Below, in pieces: positions 4,453 to 13,094 of a DNA stretch of 24,341 nt. The stretch spans positions 1 through 24,341 of the forward strand of contig NZ_CABUCJ010000028.1 of NCBI RefSeq assembly GCF_902490045.1, written 5' to 3'. Within the stretch, counting starts at the first letter, position 1. Each line of letters opens with the position of its first letter. Below the pieces are notes generated by a model, which saw nothing but the letters and a program-made list of their open reading frames with translations, was not told where the DNA came from and did not search any database. This DNA comes from an uncultured Anaerotruncus sp. (GTDB lineage Bacteria > Bacillota > Clostridia > Oscillospirales > Ruminococcaceae). The translations under genes and the position numbers were made by a program.

Positions 4453-6702
4453 ATGGCAAAGCCTCCAACCTATCATATGAGAAGCCGGATGATCGTCGTA
4501 CTGGTGGCGATGATCGTCTTCGGCTTCTGCGTCGTTCTGCACCAGCTCTTCAAGCTACAGGTCGTCGAGGGCGAGGCCCTCCAGGCGCGCGCGCTCCAGC
4601 AGCAGCTGCGCAGCGAACGCATCGGGGCCAAGCGCGGCACGATCTACGACACCAACGGCAACCCGCTCGCCAAGAGCGCGACCGTCTGGTCGGTGTGCGT
4701 CGCGCCGGGGCTGATCGACACCCCCGAAAAGGAGTCGGACGTCACCGCGGCGCTCGAGAAGTTCCTTGAGCTCGACAAGGAATCGATCCAGAAGAAGCTC
4801 GCGCTCAAGGGCACCCTCTACCAGGTGGTCAAGACCAAGGTGGAGAAGCCGCAGGCGGATGAGCTGATGACCTTTGTCAGCGAGAACGGCCTCACGGGGC
4901 TCATCTTCCTCGAACAGGACACCCGCCGCTACTACCCCTACGGCAACTTCGCGTCGGCGGTGCTCGGCTTTGCCAACGACGACAACCACGGCGCCTACGG
5001 GCTGGAGAGCTACTACGAAAAGGTGCTCGCCGGCACGCCGGGGCGCGTCGTCTCGATGAAGAACAGCCGCGGTGTCGACATGGACCTGCAATATTCGCAG
5101 GAGTACGCCGCCAGGGACGGGGATTCCCTCGTGCTGACGATCGACGAGACGATCCAGCACTTCCTCGAAAAGAACCTGGAAATCGCGCTGCCCGAGCATA
5201 AGGTGCGCAACCGGGTGACGGGCGTCGTCATGGACGTCAAGACGGGCGCGGTGCTCGCGATGGCCTCCAAGCCCGACTTCGACCCCAACAACCCCTACGA
5301 GATCCTCGACGACGCCAAGCGCGAGGAGCTCGAAAACCTCAAGACGGTCGCCACCAAGGAGCAGTACGACCAGGCGCTGCGGGAGGCGTGGTACGCCCAG
5401 TGGCGCAACTACGCGATCTCCGACCCCTATGAGCCGGGCTCGGTCTTCAAGATCATCACCGCCTCGGGCGCGCTGGAATGCGGCGCGGTCACCCGGCAGT
5501 CGACCTTCTACTGCTCGGGCGCCACGACGGTCAACGGCACCCCCTATCACTGCTGGGTCTGGTCGAGCCGCGGCGAGGGCCACGGCCAGCAGGACCTCGA
5601 GCACGCGATCATGAACTCCTGCAACCCGGCGTTCATCGACATCGGCCAGCGCATGGGCGCGCAGAACTTCGCCGAATACTTCTCCAACTTCGGCCTCACC
5701 GAAAAGACGGGCATCGACCTGCCGGGCGAGGCGACGAGTATCTACCACGCGCGCTATACCATCAACGACCTCGCCTCCAGCTCCTTCGGCCAGACCTTCA
5801 AGGTCACGCCGATCCAGCTGATCACCGCCGCGAGCGCGGCGGTCAACGGCGGAAAGCTGATGCAGCCCTACATCGTCAAGCAGATCGTCGACGCGGAGGG
5901 CAACGTCATCTCCAACACCGATCCGGTCGTCAAGCGGCAGGTCGTCTCGGAGGACATCTCCAAGGAGATCAGACTCATGCTCGAGCAGGTCGTCGCCGAC
6001 GGCTCCGGCCGGCAGGCGCAGATCCCAGGCTACCGCGTGGGCGGCAAGACGGGCACCTCCGAGCAGCTCGACAGCACGAAGATCAAGTCGGAGGGCCGCA
6101 CCCCGAACACCCTCTCCTTCTTCGGCTTCGCGCCGGTGGAGGACCCGCAGGTGGCCTGCCTCGTGCTGATCGACGACCCGGACATCTACAACGCCTACGG
6201 CTCCACCGTCGCGGCGCCGATCGTCGGCGCGGTGCTGGCGGACACCCTGCCCTACCTGGGAATCGAGCCGCAGTACACCGAGGAGGAGATCGCGAACGTC
6301 GCCACCAAGGCGGAATATCTCATCAACCTCGACATCCACGACGCCCAGTACAAATGCCGCGTGAGCGGGCTGAAATACCGCGTCGTCGGAAACGGCACCA
6401 AGGTGCTCCGCCAGATCCCCGAGGCGGGCGAGACGATCCCCGAGGGCGGCACCATCGTCCTCTACACCGAGGAGGAGGGCGCGGGCGACCTCATCCCGGT
6501 GCCCGACGTGGTCGGCAAGACGGTCGAGGAGGCCAACCGCTCGATCGTGGGCGCGGGGCTCAACATCTCGATCTCGGGCGAGCAGATCGAGGGCACCCAC
6601 CAGGTGGTTTCCTCGCAGACGCCCGCCGCGGGCGAGCAGGTGGAGGCCGGGACGATCGTCACCATCCAGTGCGTTGAAAGCACCGCTCCCGTCACCGAAT
6701 GA
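4453..6702 (+). CDS. Class B penicillin-binding protein with PASTA domains (SpoVD/PBP2B/FtsI type)
   Basis: This is a septal or sporulation D,D-transpeptidase that cross-links peptidoglycan with FtsW/SpoVE. From ATG 4453 the protein has 749 residues: a short cytoplasmic tail, one transmembrane anchor (about 13-33), a PBP dimerisation domain (about 50-240), a transpeptidase domain, and two C-terminal PASTA units (about 618-672, less typical, and 680-745, with 'VPDVVGKTVEEANRSI'). The penicilloyl-serine motif is S330-V-F-K333, followed by S389-C-N391 and K532-T-G-T. The PASTA units favour SpoVD or PBP2B over proteobacterial FtsI. An in-frame GTG at 4303 would add 50 untypical residues. AAAGGA at 4434-4439 is 13 nt from ATG 4453, a rather long spacing. 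SpoVD and the vegetative division PBP cannot be separated from this sequence alone. Confidence 0.95.
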   Translation: MAKPPTYHMRSRMIVVLVAMIVFGFCVVLHQLFKLQVVEGEALQARALQQQLRSERIGAKRGTIYDTNGNPLAKSATVWSVCVAPGLIDTPEKESDVTAALEKFLELDKESIQKKLALKGTLYQVVKTKVEKPQADELMTFVSENGLTGLIFLEQDTRRYYPYGNFASAVLGFANDDNHGAYGLESYYEKVLAGTPGRVVSMKNSRGVDMDLQYSQEYAARDGDSLVLTIDETIQHFLEKNLEIALPEHKVRNRVTGVVMDVKTGAVLAMASKPDFDPNNPYEILDDAKREELENLKTVATKEQYDQALREAWYAQWRNYAISDPYEPGSVFKIITASGALECGAVTRQSTFYCSGATTVNGTPYHCWVWSSRGEGHGQQDLEHAIMNSCNPAFIDIGQRMGAQNFAEYFSNFGLTEKTGIDLPGEATSIYHARYTINDLASSSFGQTFKVTPIQLITAASAAVNGGKLMQPYIVKQIVDAEGNVISNTDPVVKRQVVSEDISKEIRLMLEQVVADGSGRQAQIPGYRVGGKTGTSEQLDSTKIKSEGRTPNTLSFFGFAPVEDPQVACLVLIDDPDIYNAYGSTVAAPIVGAVLADTLPYLGIEPQYTEEEIANVATKAEYLINLDIHDAQYKCRVSGLKYRVVGNGTKVLRQIPEAGETIPEGGTIVLYTEEEGAGDLIPVPDVVGKTVEEANRSIVGAGLNISISGEQIEGTHQVVSSQTPAAGEQVEAGTIVTIQCVESTAPVTE

Positions 6703-6736
6703 CGGCCGGCATCTTTTCCTGAAAGGGGTCCAGAAC

Positions 6737-8179
6737 ATGCTGCTTTCCAAGCTGCTCGAGGGAGTCGAATACGAGGGCTCCGTCAAGGACTGTGAAATAA
6801 AGGGCGTCACCTCCGATTCGCGGCAGGTGGAGCCGGGGATGCTCTTCGTGTGCATCCGCGGGACCCGGGCCGACGGGCACGACTACGCGGCCAGCGCGGC
6901 CGGGGCGGGCGCGGCGGCGGTCGTGTGCGAGCGGGACCTGGGGCTCGAAAACCAGATCCTCTGCGCGGACACCCACCTCGCCTACGGGCTGCTCTGCGGC
7001 AACTGGTACGGCAACCCCGCGCGGCGGCTGCGCCTCATCGGCGTGACGGGCACCAACGGCAAGACGACGGTCACCTGCATGGTCAAGCACATCCTGGAGA
7101 CCACGGGGGCCCGCGTGGGGCTCATCGGCACCATCCACAACGAGATCGACGACATCGTTCTGCCCGCCAAGCACACCACCCCCGACGCGCTCGCGCTGCA
7201 CGGGATGCTCTCGCGCATGGCGGACGCGGGGTGCCGGTATGTCGTGATGGAGTGCTCCTCCCACGCGCTCGACCAGCAGCGGCTGGCGGGGCTCCGCTTC
7301 GAGGCGGCGGCCTTCACCAACCTGACGCAGGACCATCTCGACTACCACCACGACATGGAGAACTACTACCACGCAAAAAAGAAGCTCTTTTCGATGTGCG
7401 ATACCGCCGTCGTCAACGTCGACGACGCCTACGGCCGTCGGCTCGCGGAGGAGCTCGCCTGCCCGAAGATCACCTTCTCCACCCAGTCGGACGAGGCGGA
7501 CTACACCGCCAAGGACATCCGTCCCGCGCCCGACTCCAGCCGGTTCATGCTGGTGGGGAAGGGGCAGATCGCGCGGGTGCGCCTGCCGATTCCGGGGGAT
7601 TTCTCGGTCGCCAACGCGATGGCCGCCGCGTGCAGCTGCATCGCGGCCGGGCTCACGGCGGCGGCGGCGGCCGCAGGGCTGTGCAGCTGCAAGGGCGTGG
7701 TCGGCCGCATCGAGGTGCTCCCGACCGATACCCCCTACACCGTCATCCGCGACTACGCCCACAGCCCCGACGGGCTGGAAAAGATCATCACGACGATGCA
7801 GAAATTCGCCCGGGGACGGGTCGTGACCCTCTTCGGCTGCGCGGGCAACCGCGACCGGACCAAGCGCAAAAAGATGGCGGAGATCGTCGCGCGCCTCTCC
7901 GACTTTGTCATCCTCACGTCGGATAACCCGCGCGACGAGGACGAAATGCAGATCATCGAGGACGCGCGGCCCGGCCTGCTTGAGCACCCGGATACCCCCT
8001 GCGAGATCATTCCCGACCGCTACGCGGCGATCGAGTGGGCGCTCGACCACGCGCAGCCGGACGACGTGCTGATATTGGCGGGCAAGGGCCACGAGGACTA
8101 CCAGGTGCTCAAGGGGGAGACGATCTGCTTCGACGAAAAACAGATCGTGCTGGACCTGCTGGCGGGACGAAAGGGGTGA
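6737..8179 (+). CDS. murE: UDP-MurNAc-L-Ala-D-Glu:meso-diaminopimelate ligase MurE
   Basis: MurE adds the third amino acid of the peptidoglycan stem peptide in the cytoplasm with ATP hydrolysis. The 480-residue protein has the Mur ligase layout: an N-terminal UDP-binding domain (to about residue 95), a central ATPase with the P-loop GTNGKTT at 105-111, 'HTTPDAL' and 'ECSSHALDQ', a Lys-rich 'YYHAKKKLF' containing the probable carbamylated lysine, and a C-terminal domain. The specificity motif D396-N-P-R399 is the meso-diaminopimelate type rather than the L-lysine type. ATG 6737 follows AAAGGGG (about 6722-6728). A longer in-frame start at 6674 would overlap the PBP end and is not supported. 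The 4-nt gap to murF indicates co-transcription. Confidence 0.97.
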   Translation: MLLSKLLEGVEYEGSVKDCEIKGVTSDSRQVEPGMLFVCIRGTRADGHDYAASAAGAGAAAVVCERDLGLENQILCADTHLAYGLLCGNWYGNPARRLRLIGVTGTNGKTTVTCMVKHILETTGARVGLIGTIHNEIDDIVLPAKHTTPDALALHGMLSRMADAGCRYVVMECSSHALDQQRLAGLRFEAAAFTNLTQDHLDYHHDMENYYHAKKKLFSMCDTAVVNVDDAYGRRLAEELACPKITFSTQSDEADYTAKDIRPAPDSSRFMLVGKGQIARVRLPIPGDFSVANAMAAACSCIAAGLTAAAAAAGLCSCKGVVGRIEVLPTDTPYTVIRDYAHSPDGLEKIITTMQKFARGRVVTLFGCAGNRDRTKRKKMAEIVARLSDFVILTSDNPRDEDEMQIIEDARPGLLEHPDTPCEIIPDRYAAIEWALDHAQPDDVLILAGKGHEDYQVLKGETICFDEKQIVLDLLAGRKG

Positions 8180-8183
8180 CGCA

Positions 8184-9551
8184 ATGGAACGCATGACGCT
8201 CGAGGAGATCGCGCGGGCGATCGGCTGTCCGGGGAGCTATCCCGGCGCGGTCGACGCGGTCTCGACCGACTCCCGGAGCCTGCCGGAGGGCTGCCTCTTC
8301 GTGGCGCTCGAGGGGGAGCGGTTCGACGGGCACGACTTCATCCCCGCCGCGCTGCGCGCGGGCGCCGCGGCGGCCGTCGCGCACGAGCGGCGCGGCTACG
8401 GCCCCGGCACGGTGCTCTATGTGGGGAACACCCAGCGCGCGCTGATGGAGATCGCGAAGGCCTACCGCGCCAAATTTTCCATCCGCTGCGTGGGGATCAC
8501 CGGAAGCGTCGGCAAGACGACCACCAAGGAGATGACCGCCGAAGTGCTCTCCTGCGCCTACCGGACCCTCAAGACCGAGGGCAACCTCAACAACGAGATC
8601 GGGCTTCCCAAGACGCTCCTGCGCCTCGACCGCGCGACCGAGGCAGCCGTCGTCGAGATGGGGATGCAGGGACTCGGAGAGATCGCGGCGCTGGCCGACG
8701 CGGCAAAGCCGGACGTGGGCGTCATCACGAACATCGGCGTGAGCCACCTGGAACAGCTCGGCTCCCGCGAGAACATCCTGAAAGCCAAGCTCGAGCTGGC
8801 CGACGCGCTGCCCGACGGCGCGCCGCTCATCCTCTGCGGGGACAACGACCTGCTTTCGCAGGTGCGGATTCCGCGCCTCGACGTGCGCTTCTACGGCATC
8901 GAAAACCCCGCCTGCGGCCTGCGGGCGCGGGACCTTCATGAGCGGGAGGGGGAGACCTCCTTCCTGCTCTGCGGAGAATTCGGGGAGCTTCCGGTGACGA
9001 TCCCCTGCGCGGGGCGGCACAACGTCCTCAACGCGCTGGCGGCCTTCGCCACCGGGCGGGCGCTGGAAATTCCCCCCGATAAATGCGCGGCGGCGCTGCG
9101 CGGATACACGCCCGCCGGCATGCGCCAGAAGGTGGTGCACTGGCGGGGAATCACCGTGGTGGAGGACTGCTACAACGCCTCCCCCGACTCGATGAAGGCC
9201 GCGCTCGAGACGCTCGCGGGCTATCCCTGCACGGGCAGGCGGATCGCGGTGCTCGGCGGGATGCTCGAGCTGGGCGCGGTCTCCGGGCGGGCGCACTACG
9301 AAACGGGGGCGTTCGCCGCCGAAAAGGGGATCGACCTGCTGCTTGCATACGGCGGCGATGCGTGCTATTATCGACAGGGCGCGTCGGAGGGGGGGATCCC
9401 CGCCGAGCTCTTCACCGAAAAGGCGGAGCTGCTCGCGCGCCTTCGGGAGGAGATCCGCCCGGGCGACGCCGTATGGGTCAAGGGAAGCCGCGGCATGCGC
9501 ATGGAGGAGATCCTCGAAGGACTGTATAAGGGAGAAGTTGTGAATGAATAG
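8184..9551 (+). CDS. murF: UDP-MurNAc-tripeptide:D-alanyl-D-alanine ligase MurF
   Basis: MurF completes the cytoplasmic pentapeptide precursor by adding D-Ala-D-Ala. The 455-residue protein has the expected N-terminal domain ('STDSRSLPEGCLFVALEGERFDGHDFI', about 28-54), the ATP-binding GSVGKTT at 107-113, the family segment 'TEGNLNNEIGLP', 'EMGMQGLGEI' and the C-terminal 'VVEDCYNASPDSMKAAL'. Length is normal. ATG 8184 has AAAGGGG (8170-8176) 7 nt upstream. The last codons overlap mraY by 8 nt, suggesting translational coupling. Confidence 0.97.
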   Translation: MERMTLEEIARAIGCPGSYPGAVDAVSTDSRSLPEGCLFVALEGERFDGHDFIPAALRAGAAAAVAHERRGYGPGTVLYVGNTQRALMEIAKAYRAKFSIRCVGITGSVGKTTTKEMTAEVLSCAYRTLKTEGNLNNEIGLPKTLLRLDRATEAAVVEMGMQGLGEIAALADAAKPDVGVITNIGVSHLEQLGSRENILKAKLELADALPDGAPLILCGDNDLLSQVRIPRLDVRFYGIENPACGLRARDLHEREGETSFLLCGEFGELPVTIPCAGRHNVLNALAAFATGRALEIPPDKCAAALRGYTPAGMRQKVVHWRGITVVEDCYNASPDSMKAALETLAGYPCTGRRIAVLGGMLELGAVSGRAHYETGAFAAEKGIDLLLAYGGDACYYRQGASEGGIPAELFTEKAELLARLREEIRPGDAVWVKGSRGMRMEEILEGLYKGEVVNE

Positions 9552-10560
9552 CGGCATGACCCTCATCCTGATCACGCTGATCGCGTTTGCCGTCACAGCC
9601 CTGCTGGGGTTCGTGATGATCCCCTTCCTGCACAAGCTCAAGTTCGGCCAGACGATCCTCGATATCGGCCCCGCCTGGCACAAGAAAAAGCAGGGCACCC
9701 CCACGATGGGCGGCGTCATGTTCATCATCGGCATCACGGCTGCGGTCGTGATCGGGGTTTCGACCCTCTGGCTTTCGCCCGCGGCGCAGGGATATCTTGG
9801 CGACCCGCGGGGAAATATAAAGCTGTTTGCGGGGGTCGCGATGGCGCTCGCGTTCGGCGCCGTGGGCTTTCTGGACGACTACATCAAGGTGGTCAAGCGC
9901 CGCAACCTCGGGCTGACGGCGCGCCAGAAATACCTGATGCAGCTGATCATCGGGGTCTTCTACCTCGTGATGCTCCACATCGCGGGGGACCGCTCGACGG
10001 CGGTCGCGGTGCCCTTTTTCGGCACGCTGGAGCTCGGCCCCTTCTACTACCTGCTGGCGATGATCATCATCACCGGCTTCGTCAACGCCGTCAACCTCAC
10101 CGACGGCCTCGACGGGCTCTCCTCGTCGGTCACCTTCGTCTACGCGGCGGTCTTCCTCGTCATCGCGGGAATCCTCCGGTTCGGCCAGGCGAGCGTGATC
10201 GCCGCCGCGCTCGCGGGCGGCACGCTCGGCTTCCTCGTCTGGAACTTCTATCCAGCCAAGGTCTTCATGGGGGACACCGGCTCCCTCTTCCTGGGCGGCC
10301 TGGTCGTGGCGCTCGCCTTTCAGGTGGGAATGCCGCTGCTGCTCGTTTTCGCGGGGGTCGTCTTCTGGTGCGAGGCCTTTTCGGTCATCATCCAGGTCTG
10401 TTATTTTAAAGCCACCCACGGCAAACGGCTCTTCAAGATGAGCCCCATCCACCACCACTTCGAGATGTGCGGATGGAGCGAGGTGAAGATCGTCTCGGTC
10501 TTTGCCTTCGTGGGGCTCCTCGGCGGCGCGCTGGCCGTCTGGTCGGTGCTTCTGCTGTGA
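9544..10560 (+). CDS. mraY: Phospho-MurNAc-pentapeptide transferase MraY
   Basis: MraY is the integral membrane enzyme that transfers phospho-MurNAc-pentapeptide to undecaprenyl phosphate to form lipid I. The 338-residue protein has about ten hydrophobic helices and all family signatures: 'GTPTMGG' near residue 53, the catalytic D111-D112 in 'DDYIKVV', 'NLTDGLDGL' near 181, D244 in 'FMGDTGSL', and the histidine motif HHHFE starting at H303. The start ATG 9544 lies inside the 3' end of murF; GGGAG at about 9530-9534 serves as its ribosome binding site. In many dcw clusters murD follows; here the next gene is ftsW. Confidence 0.98.
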   Translation: MNSGMTLILITLIAFAVTALLGFVMIPFLHKLKFGQTILDIGPAWHKKKQGTPTMGGVMFIIGITAAVVIGVSTLWLSPAAQGYLGDPRGNIKLFAGVAMALAFGAVGFLDDYIKVVKRRNLGLTARQKYLMQLIIGVFYLVMLHIAGDRSTAVAVPFFGTLELGPFYYLLAMIIITGFVNAVNLTDGLDGLSSSVTFVYAAVFLVIAGILRFGQASVIAAALAGGTLGFLVWNFYPAKVFMGDTGSLFLGGLVVALAFQVGMPLLLVFAGVVFWCEAFSVIIQVCYFKATHGKRLFKMSPIHHHFEMCGWSEVKIVSVFAFVGLLGGALAVWSVLLL

Positions 10561-10608
10561 CGCGAAGCGCCGGCCGCCATCAATCCAACGGAAAAGAGGT
10601 GCTTGCCG

Positions 10609-11760
10609 ATGGAAGCGGCACAGCCTGCGGGGAAAACCCGTAAAAAACGCATCCGGGCAGAGAAGGGCGGCATCGACCTGACCTTCATGTTCCTTGTGCT
10701 GATCCTGCTTGCGATCGGGCTGATCATGCTCTTTTCCGCGAGCTACGCGTCCGCTTACTACGAGACGGGCAACAGCTTCTATTACATCTCCCGTCAGCTG
10801 CTCTTCGCGATCGTCGGCATCATCGGGATGTTCGTCGTCGCCAACATCGACTACCACATCCTGCACCGGTTCGCCTTCCTCATCTACATCGGCACCGTCT
10901 TCCTGCTCATCCTCGTGCTCTTTGTGCACACGCGCGAGGACGCGCGCCGGTGGATTCCGCTCGGGTTCACGACCTTCCAGCCGTCCGAGCTGGCGAAATT
11001 CGCCGTCGTACTGATCTTCGCGCACCTCATCTCCACCAACTATGAAAAGATGAAGGACCCGAAATACGGCGTCTGGCCGTTTTTGGCGCTGATGGGCGTC
11101 GTGGTCCTGCTCATGCTGCTCGAACCGCACCTCTCAGGCACCATCCTCATCCTTTCCATCGGCATCATCATGATGTTCGTGGGCGGCACCGACCTGAAGT
11201 GGTTCATGATCGGCGGATTGCTGCTGGCGGCGGCGGTCGTCGTCATCGTCCTGATCCCGGGCGTCATCCCCTATGCGATGAGCCGCATCCAGCACTGGCG
11301 CGACCCGTGGATTGACCCGCAGGGCAAGGGCTTCCAGACGATCCAGTCGCTCTACGCGATCGGTTCGGGCGGGCTCATGGGCGTCGGGATCGGCAACTCC
11401 CGCCAGAAGCACCTCTACCTGCCCGAGCCGCAGAACGACTTCATCTTCTCGGTCGTCTGCGAGGAGCTCGGCTTCATCGGCGCGACGCTCATCATCCTCG
11501 TCTTCGTGCTGCTCGTCTGGCGGGGCTATGTCATCGCGATGCGCTGCCGCGACCGGTTCGGCTCGATGCTCGCCATCGGTCTCACCACGCAGGTCGGCGT
11601 GCAGACGATCCTGAACATCGCCGTCGTCAGCAACACGATACCAAACACGGGCATCAGCCTGCCCTTCTTCTCGTCGGGAGGCACCGCGCTCGTCATGCTG
11701 CTGGCGGAGATGGGGGTCATCCTGTCCGTCTCCCGGCAGACCAACCTCGAGAAGGAATAG
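10609..11760 (+). CDS. ftsW: Lipid II polymerase FtsW/SpoVE (SEDS family)
   Basis: SEDS proteins are peptidoglycan glycosyltransferases that polymerise lipid II and pair with a class B PBP, here the one at 4453. The 383-residue protein has a basic N-terminal tail (to about residue 22) and about ten transmembrane helices. Signatures are 'ARRWIPLGFTTFQPSELAKF', 'EPHLSGTILI', 'GKGFQTIQSLYAIGSGGLMGVGIG', 'LPEPQNDFIFSVVCEELGFIG' with the conserved catalytic-type D277, and 'PNTGISLPFFSSGGTAL'. ATG 10609 has AAGAGGTG (10594-10601) 7 nt upstream; TTG 10603 is too close to it. Division FtsW and sporulation SpoVE are not separable by sequence alone; a PASTA PBP of SpoVD type in the same operon keeps SpoVE possible. 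Confidence 0.95.
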   Translation: MEAAQPAGKTRKKRIRAEKGGIDLTFMFLVLILLAIGLIMLFSASYASAYYETGNSFYYISRQLLFAIVGIIGMFVVANIDYHILHRFAFLIYIGTVFLLILVLFVHTREDARRWIPLGFTTFQPSELAKFAVVLIFAHLISTNYEKMKDPKYGVWPFLALMGVVVLLMLLEPHLSGTILILSIGIIMMFVGGTDLKWFMIGGLLLAAAVVVIVLIPGVIPYAMSRIQHWRDPWIDPQGKGFQTIQSLYAIGSGGLMGVGIGNSRQKHLYLPEPQNDFIFSVVCEELGFIGATLIILVFVLLVWRGYVIAMRCRDRFGSMLAIGLTTQVGVQTILNIAVVSNTIPNTGISLPFFSSGGTALVMLLAEMGVILSVSRQTNLEKE

Positions 11761-11846
11761 CGGCGGCCCGCTGGGCCGGAACCCTGAGAGGAGCCGCCCC
11801 TGTATGAAAGCGGGCCGCGCCGGGACTTTTGGGAGGCATGGACAAC

Positions 11847-12965
11847 ATGAGAATTCTGTTTGCGTGCGGCGGCACGGCGGGGCATATCAACCCCGCGATC
11901 GCCGTGGCCAACTTCATCAAGGCCCGCCACCCCGAGGCGGAAATCCTCTTTGCGGGCAACCCCAAGGGGATGGAGGCGCGGCTCGTCCCGAAGGCGGGCT
12001 TTGCCTTCGCGCCGATTGAGATCATGGGCTTCCAGCGCAAATTCACCTGGTTCAACGTCAAGTACAACTTCCGTTCGGCGGGCTGCCTCATGCTCTCGTG
12101 GGGCCGCGCGAAAAAGCTCATCCGCGGCTTTGCCCCCGACCTGATTGTCGGCACGGGCGGCTATGTGAGCGGCCCCATCCTGCGGGAGGGCGCCAAGCTG
12201 GGGGTGAAAACCGTCACCCACGAGTCGAACGCTTTCCCCGGCGTGACGACCAAGGTGCTCGCGCGCACGGCGGATAAGGTGCTGATTTCGGTCGAGGAGG
12301 CCAGGCGCTACCTGCCGCGGGGCAGGGAATACATTGTGACCGGCAACCCTGTGCGGGAGGAGATCCTCTTTGCCGGCCGGGAGAGGGCGCGCGAAAAGTT
12401 CGGCGTGGGGGACCGGGTGTGCATCGTCTCGTTCGGCGGGAGCCTCGGCGCGCGGCGGCTGAACGAGGCGGTCGCGGGGCTGATGGCGTGGGAGCAAAAG
12501 CGCGGCGGCGTCTTCCACATCCATGCGACCGGCTCGATCGAGAAGGACCGCTTCCCGCAGATGCTGGCCGCCGCCGGGGTGGACCCCCGCGCGCCCGGCC
12601 TCGACATCCGCACCTATATCGACGACATGCCCGACTGCCTCGCGGCGGCGGACCTCGTCATCTCCCGCTCGGGCGCGATGACCCTCTCCGAATTGGAGGC
12701 GAGCGGCACCGCGTCGGTGCTCATCCCCTCGCCGAACGTCGCGGAAAACCACCAGTACCACAACGCGATGGTGCTGGCGGAGCACGACGCGGCGGTGGTC
12801 ATCGAAGAAAAGGACCTGACCCCCGAGCGGCTGCGCGGAAGGGTTGAGGAGCTCTGTCGGGACCCGCAGACCCTGCGGCGGCTGGGCCGCAACGCCCAGG
12901 CGATGGCGGTCGTCGACGCGAACGAACGTATCTATTCGGAAATCATGGCGCTTTACAAGGCGTAA
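11847..12965 (+). CDS. murG: Undecaprenyl-PP-MurNAc-pentapeptide GlcNAc transferase MurG
   Basis: MurG makes lipid II at the inner membrane face by adding GlcNAc to lipid I. The 372-residue GT-B protein has the N-terminal glycine loop GGTAGHINP (from residue 8), 'GTGGYVSGP', 'THESNAFPGVTTK', the second-domain loop 'SFGGSLGARRLNE', and the donor-binding 'VISRSGAMTLSELEASGTASVLIPSP' with 'ENHQYHNA'. ATG 11847 is chosen because GGGAGG (11831-11836) lies 10 nt upstream; ATG 11838 and TTG 11829 are too close to or overlap that site. Spacing from ftsW is 86 bp and includes a small CGGCCC/GGGCCG hairpin. A terminator follows murG, so this appears to be the last gene of the first dcw unit. Confidence 0.97.
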   Translation: MRILFACGGTAGHINPAIAVANFIKARHPEAEILFAGNPKGMEARLVPKAGFAFAPIEIMGFQRKFTWFNVKYNFRSAGCLMLSWGRAKKLIRGFAPDLIVGTGGYVSGPILREGAKLGVKTVTHESNAFPGVTTKVLARTADKVLISVEEARRYLPRGREYIVTGNPVREEILFAGRERAREKFGVGDRVCIVSFGGSLGARRLNEAVAGLMAWEQKRGGVFHIHATGSIEKDRFPQMLAAAGVDPRAPGLDIRTYIDDMPDCLAAADLVISRSGAMTLSELEASGTASVLIPSPNVAENHQYHNAMVLAEHDAAVVIEEKDLTPERLRGRVEELCRDPQTLRRLGRNAQAMAVVDANERIYSEIMALYKA

Positions 12966-12973
12966 TTTTCGCC

Positions 12974-12997
12974 GGGGACGCAAAAGCGTCCCCTTTT
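12974..12997 (+). terminator. Terminator after murG
   Basis: GGGGACGC (12974-12981) pairs perfectly with GCGTCCCC (12986-12993) around an AAAA loop and is followed by TTTT (12994-12997). The T run is short, so termination may be partial. Confidence 0.65.
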
Positions 12998-13036
12998 ACA
13001 CGTATTTGCCCTTTCACCCGGCGGGACCATGCGGCA

Positions 13037-13071
13037 TAGTATGGTTTTGCAAGGGCTTCCCGTACCCTTGC
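13037..13071 (+). promoter_or_regulatory. Possible murA promoter -10 and leader hairpin
   Basis: TAGTAT at 13037-13042 could be a -10 box, but no good -35 is visible at the right distance. Just downstream, GCAAGGG (13049-13055) pairs with CCCTTGC (13065-13071) around a 9-nt loop. The preceding terminator makes a separate murA promoter likely; its exact position is uncertain. Confidence 0.3.
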
Positions 13072-13094
13072 GAAAAGCGAAAGGGTGCGTGAAG

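Noticed and set aside
4555..6855. A 766-codon open frame on the minus strand opposite the PBP gene, and similar long minus frames opposite murE, murF, ftsW, murG, ppk1, parE and parC.
   Set aside because: They mirror GC-rich plus-strand genes, their products are low-complexity (Arg, Asp, Val, Leu) without any domain, and they lack ribosome binding sites.
11764..11778. CGGCCC/GGGCCG hairpin between ftsW and murG as a terminator.
   Set aside because: Short stem with no T run; read as incidental GC-rich sequence.
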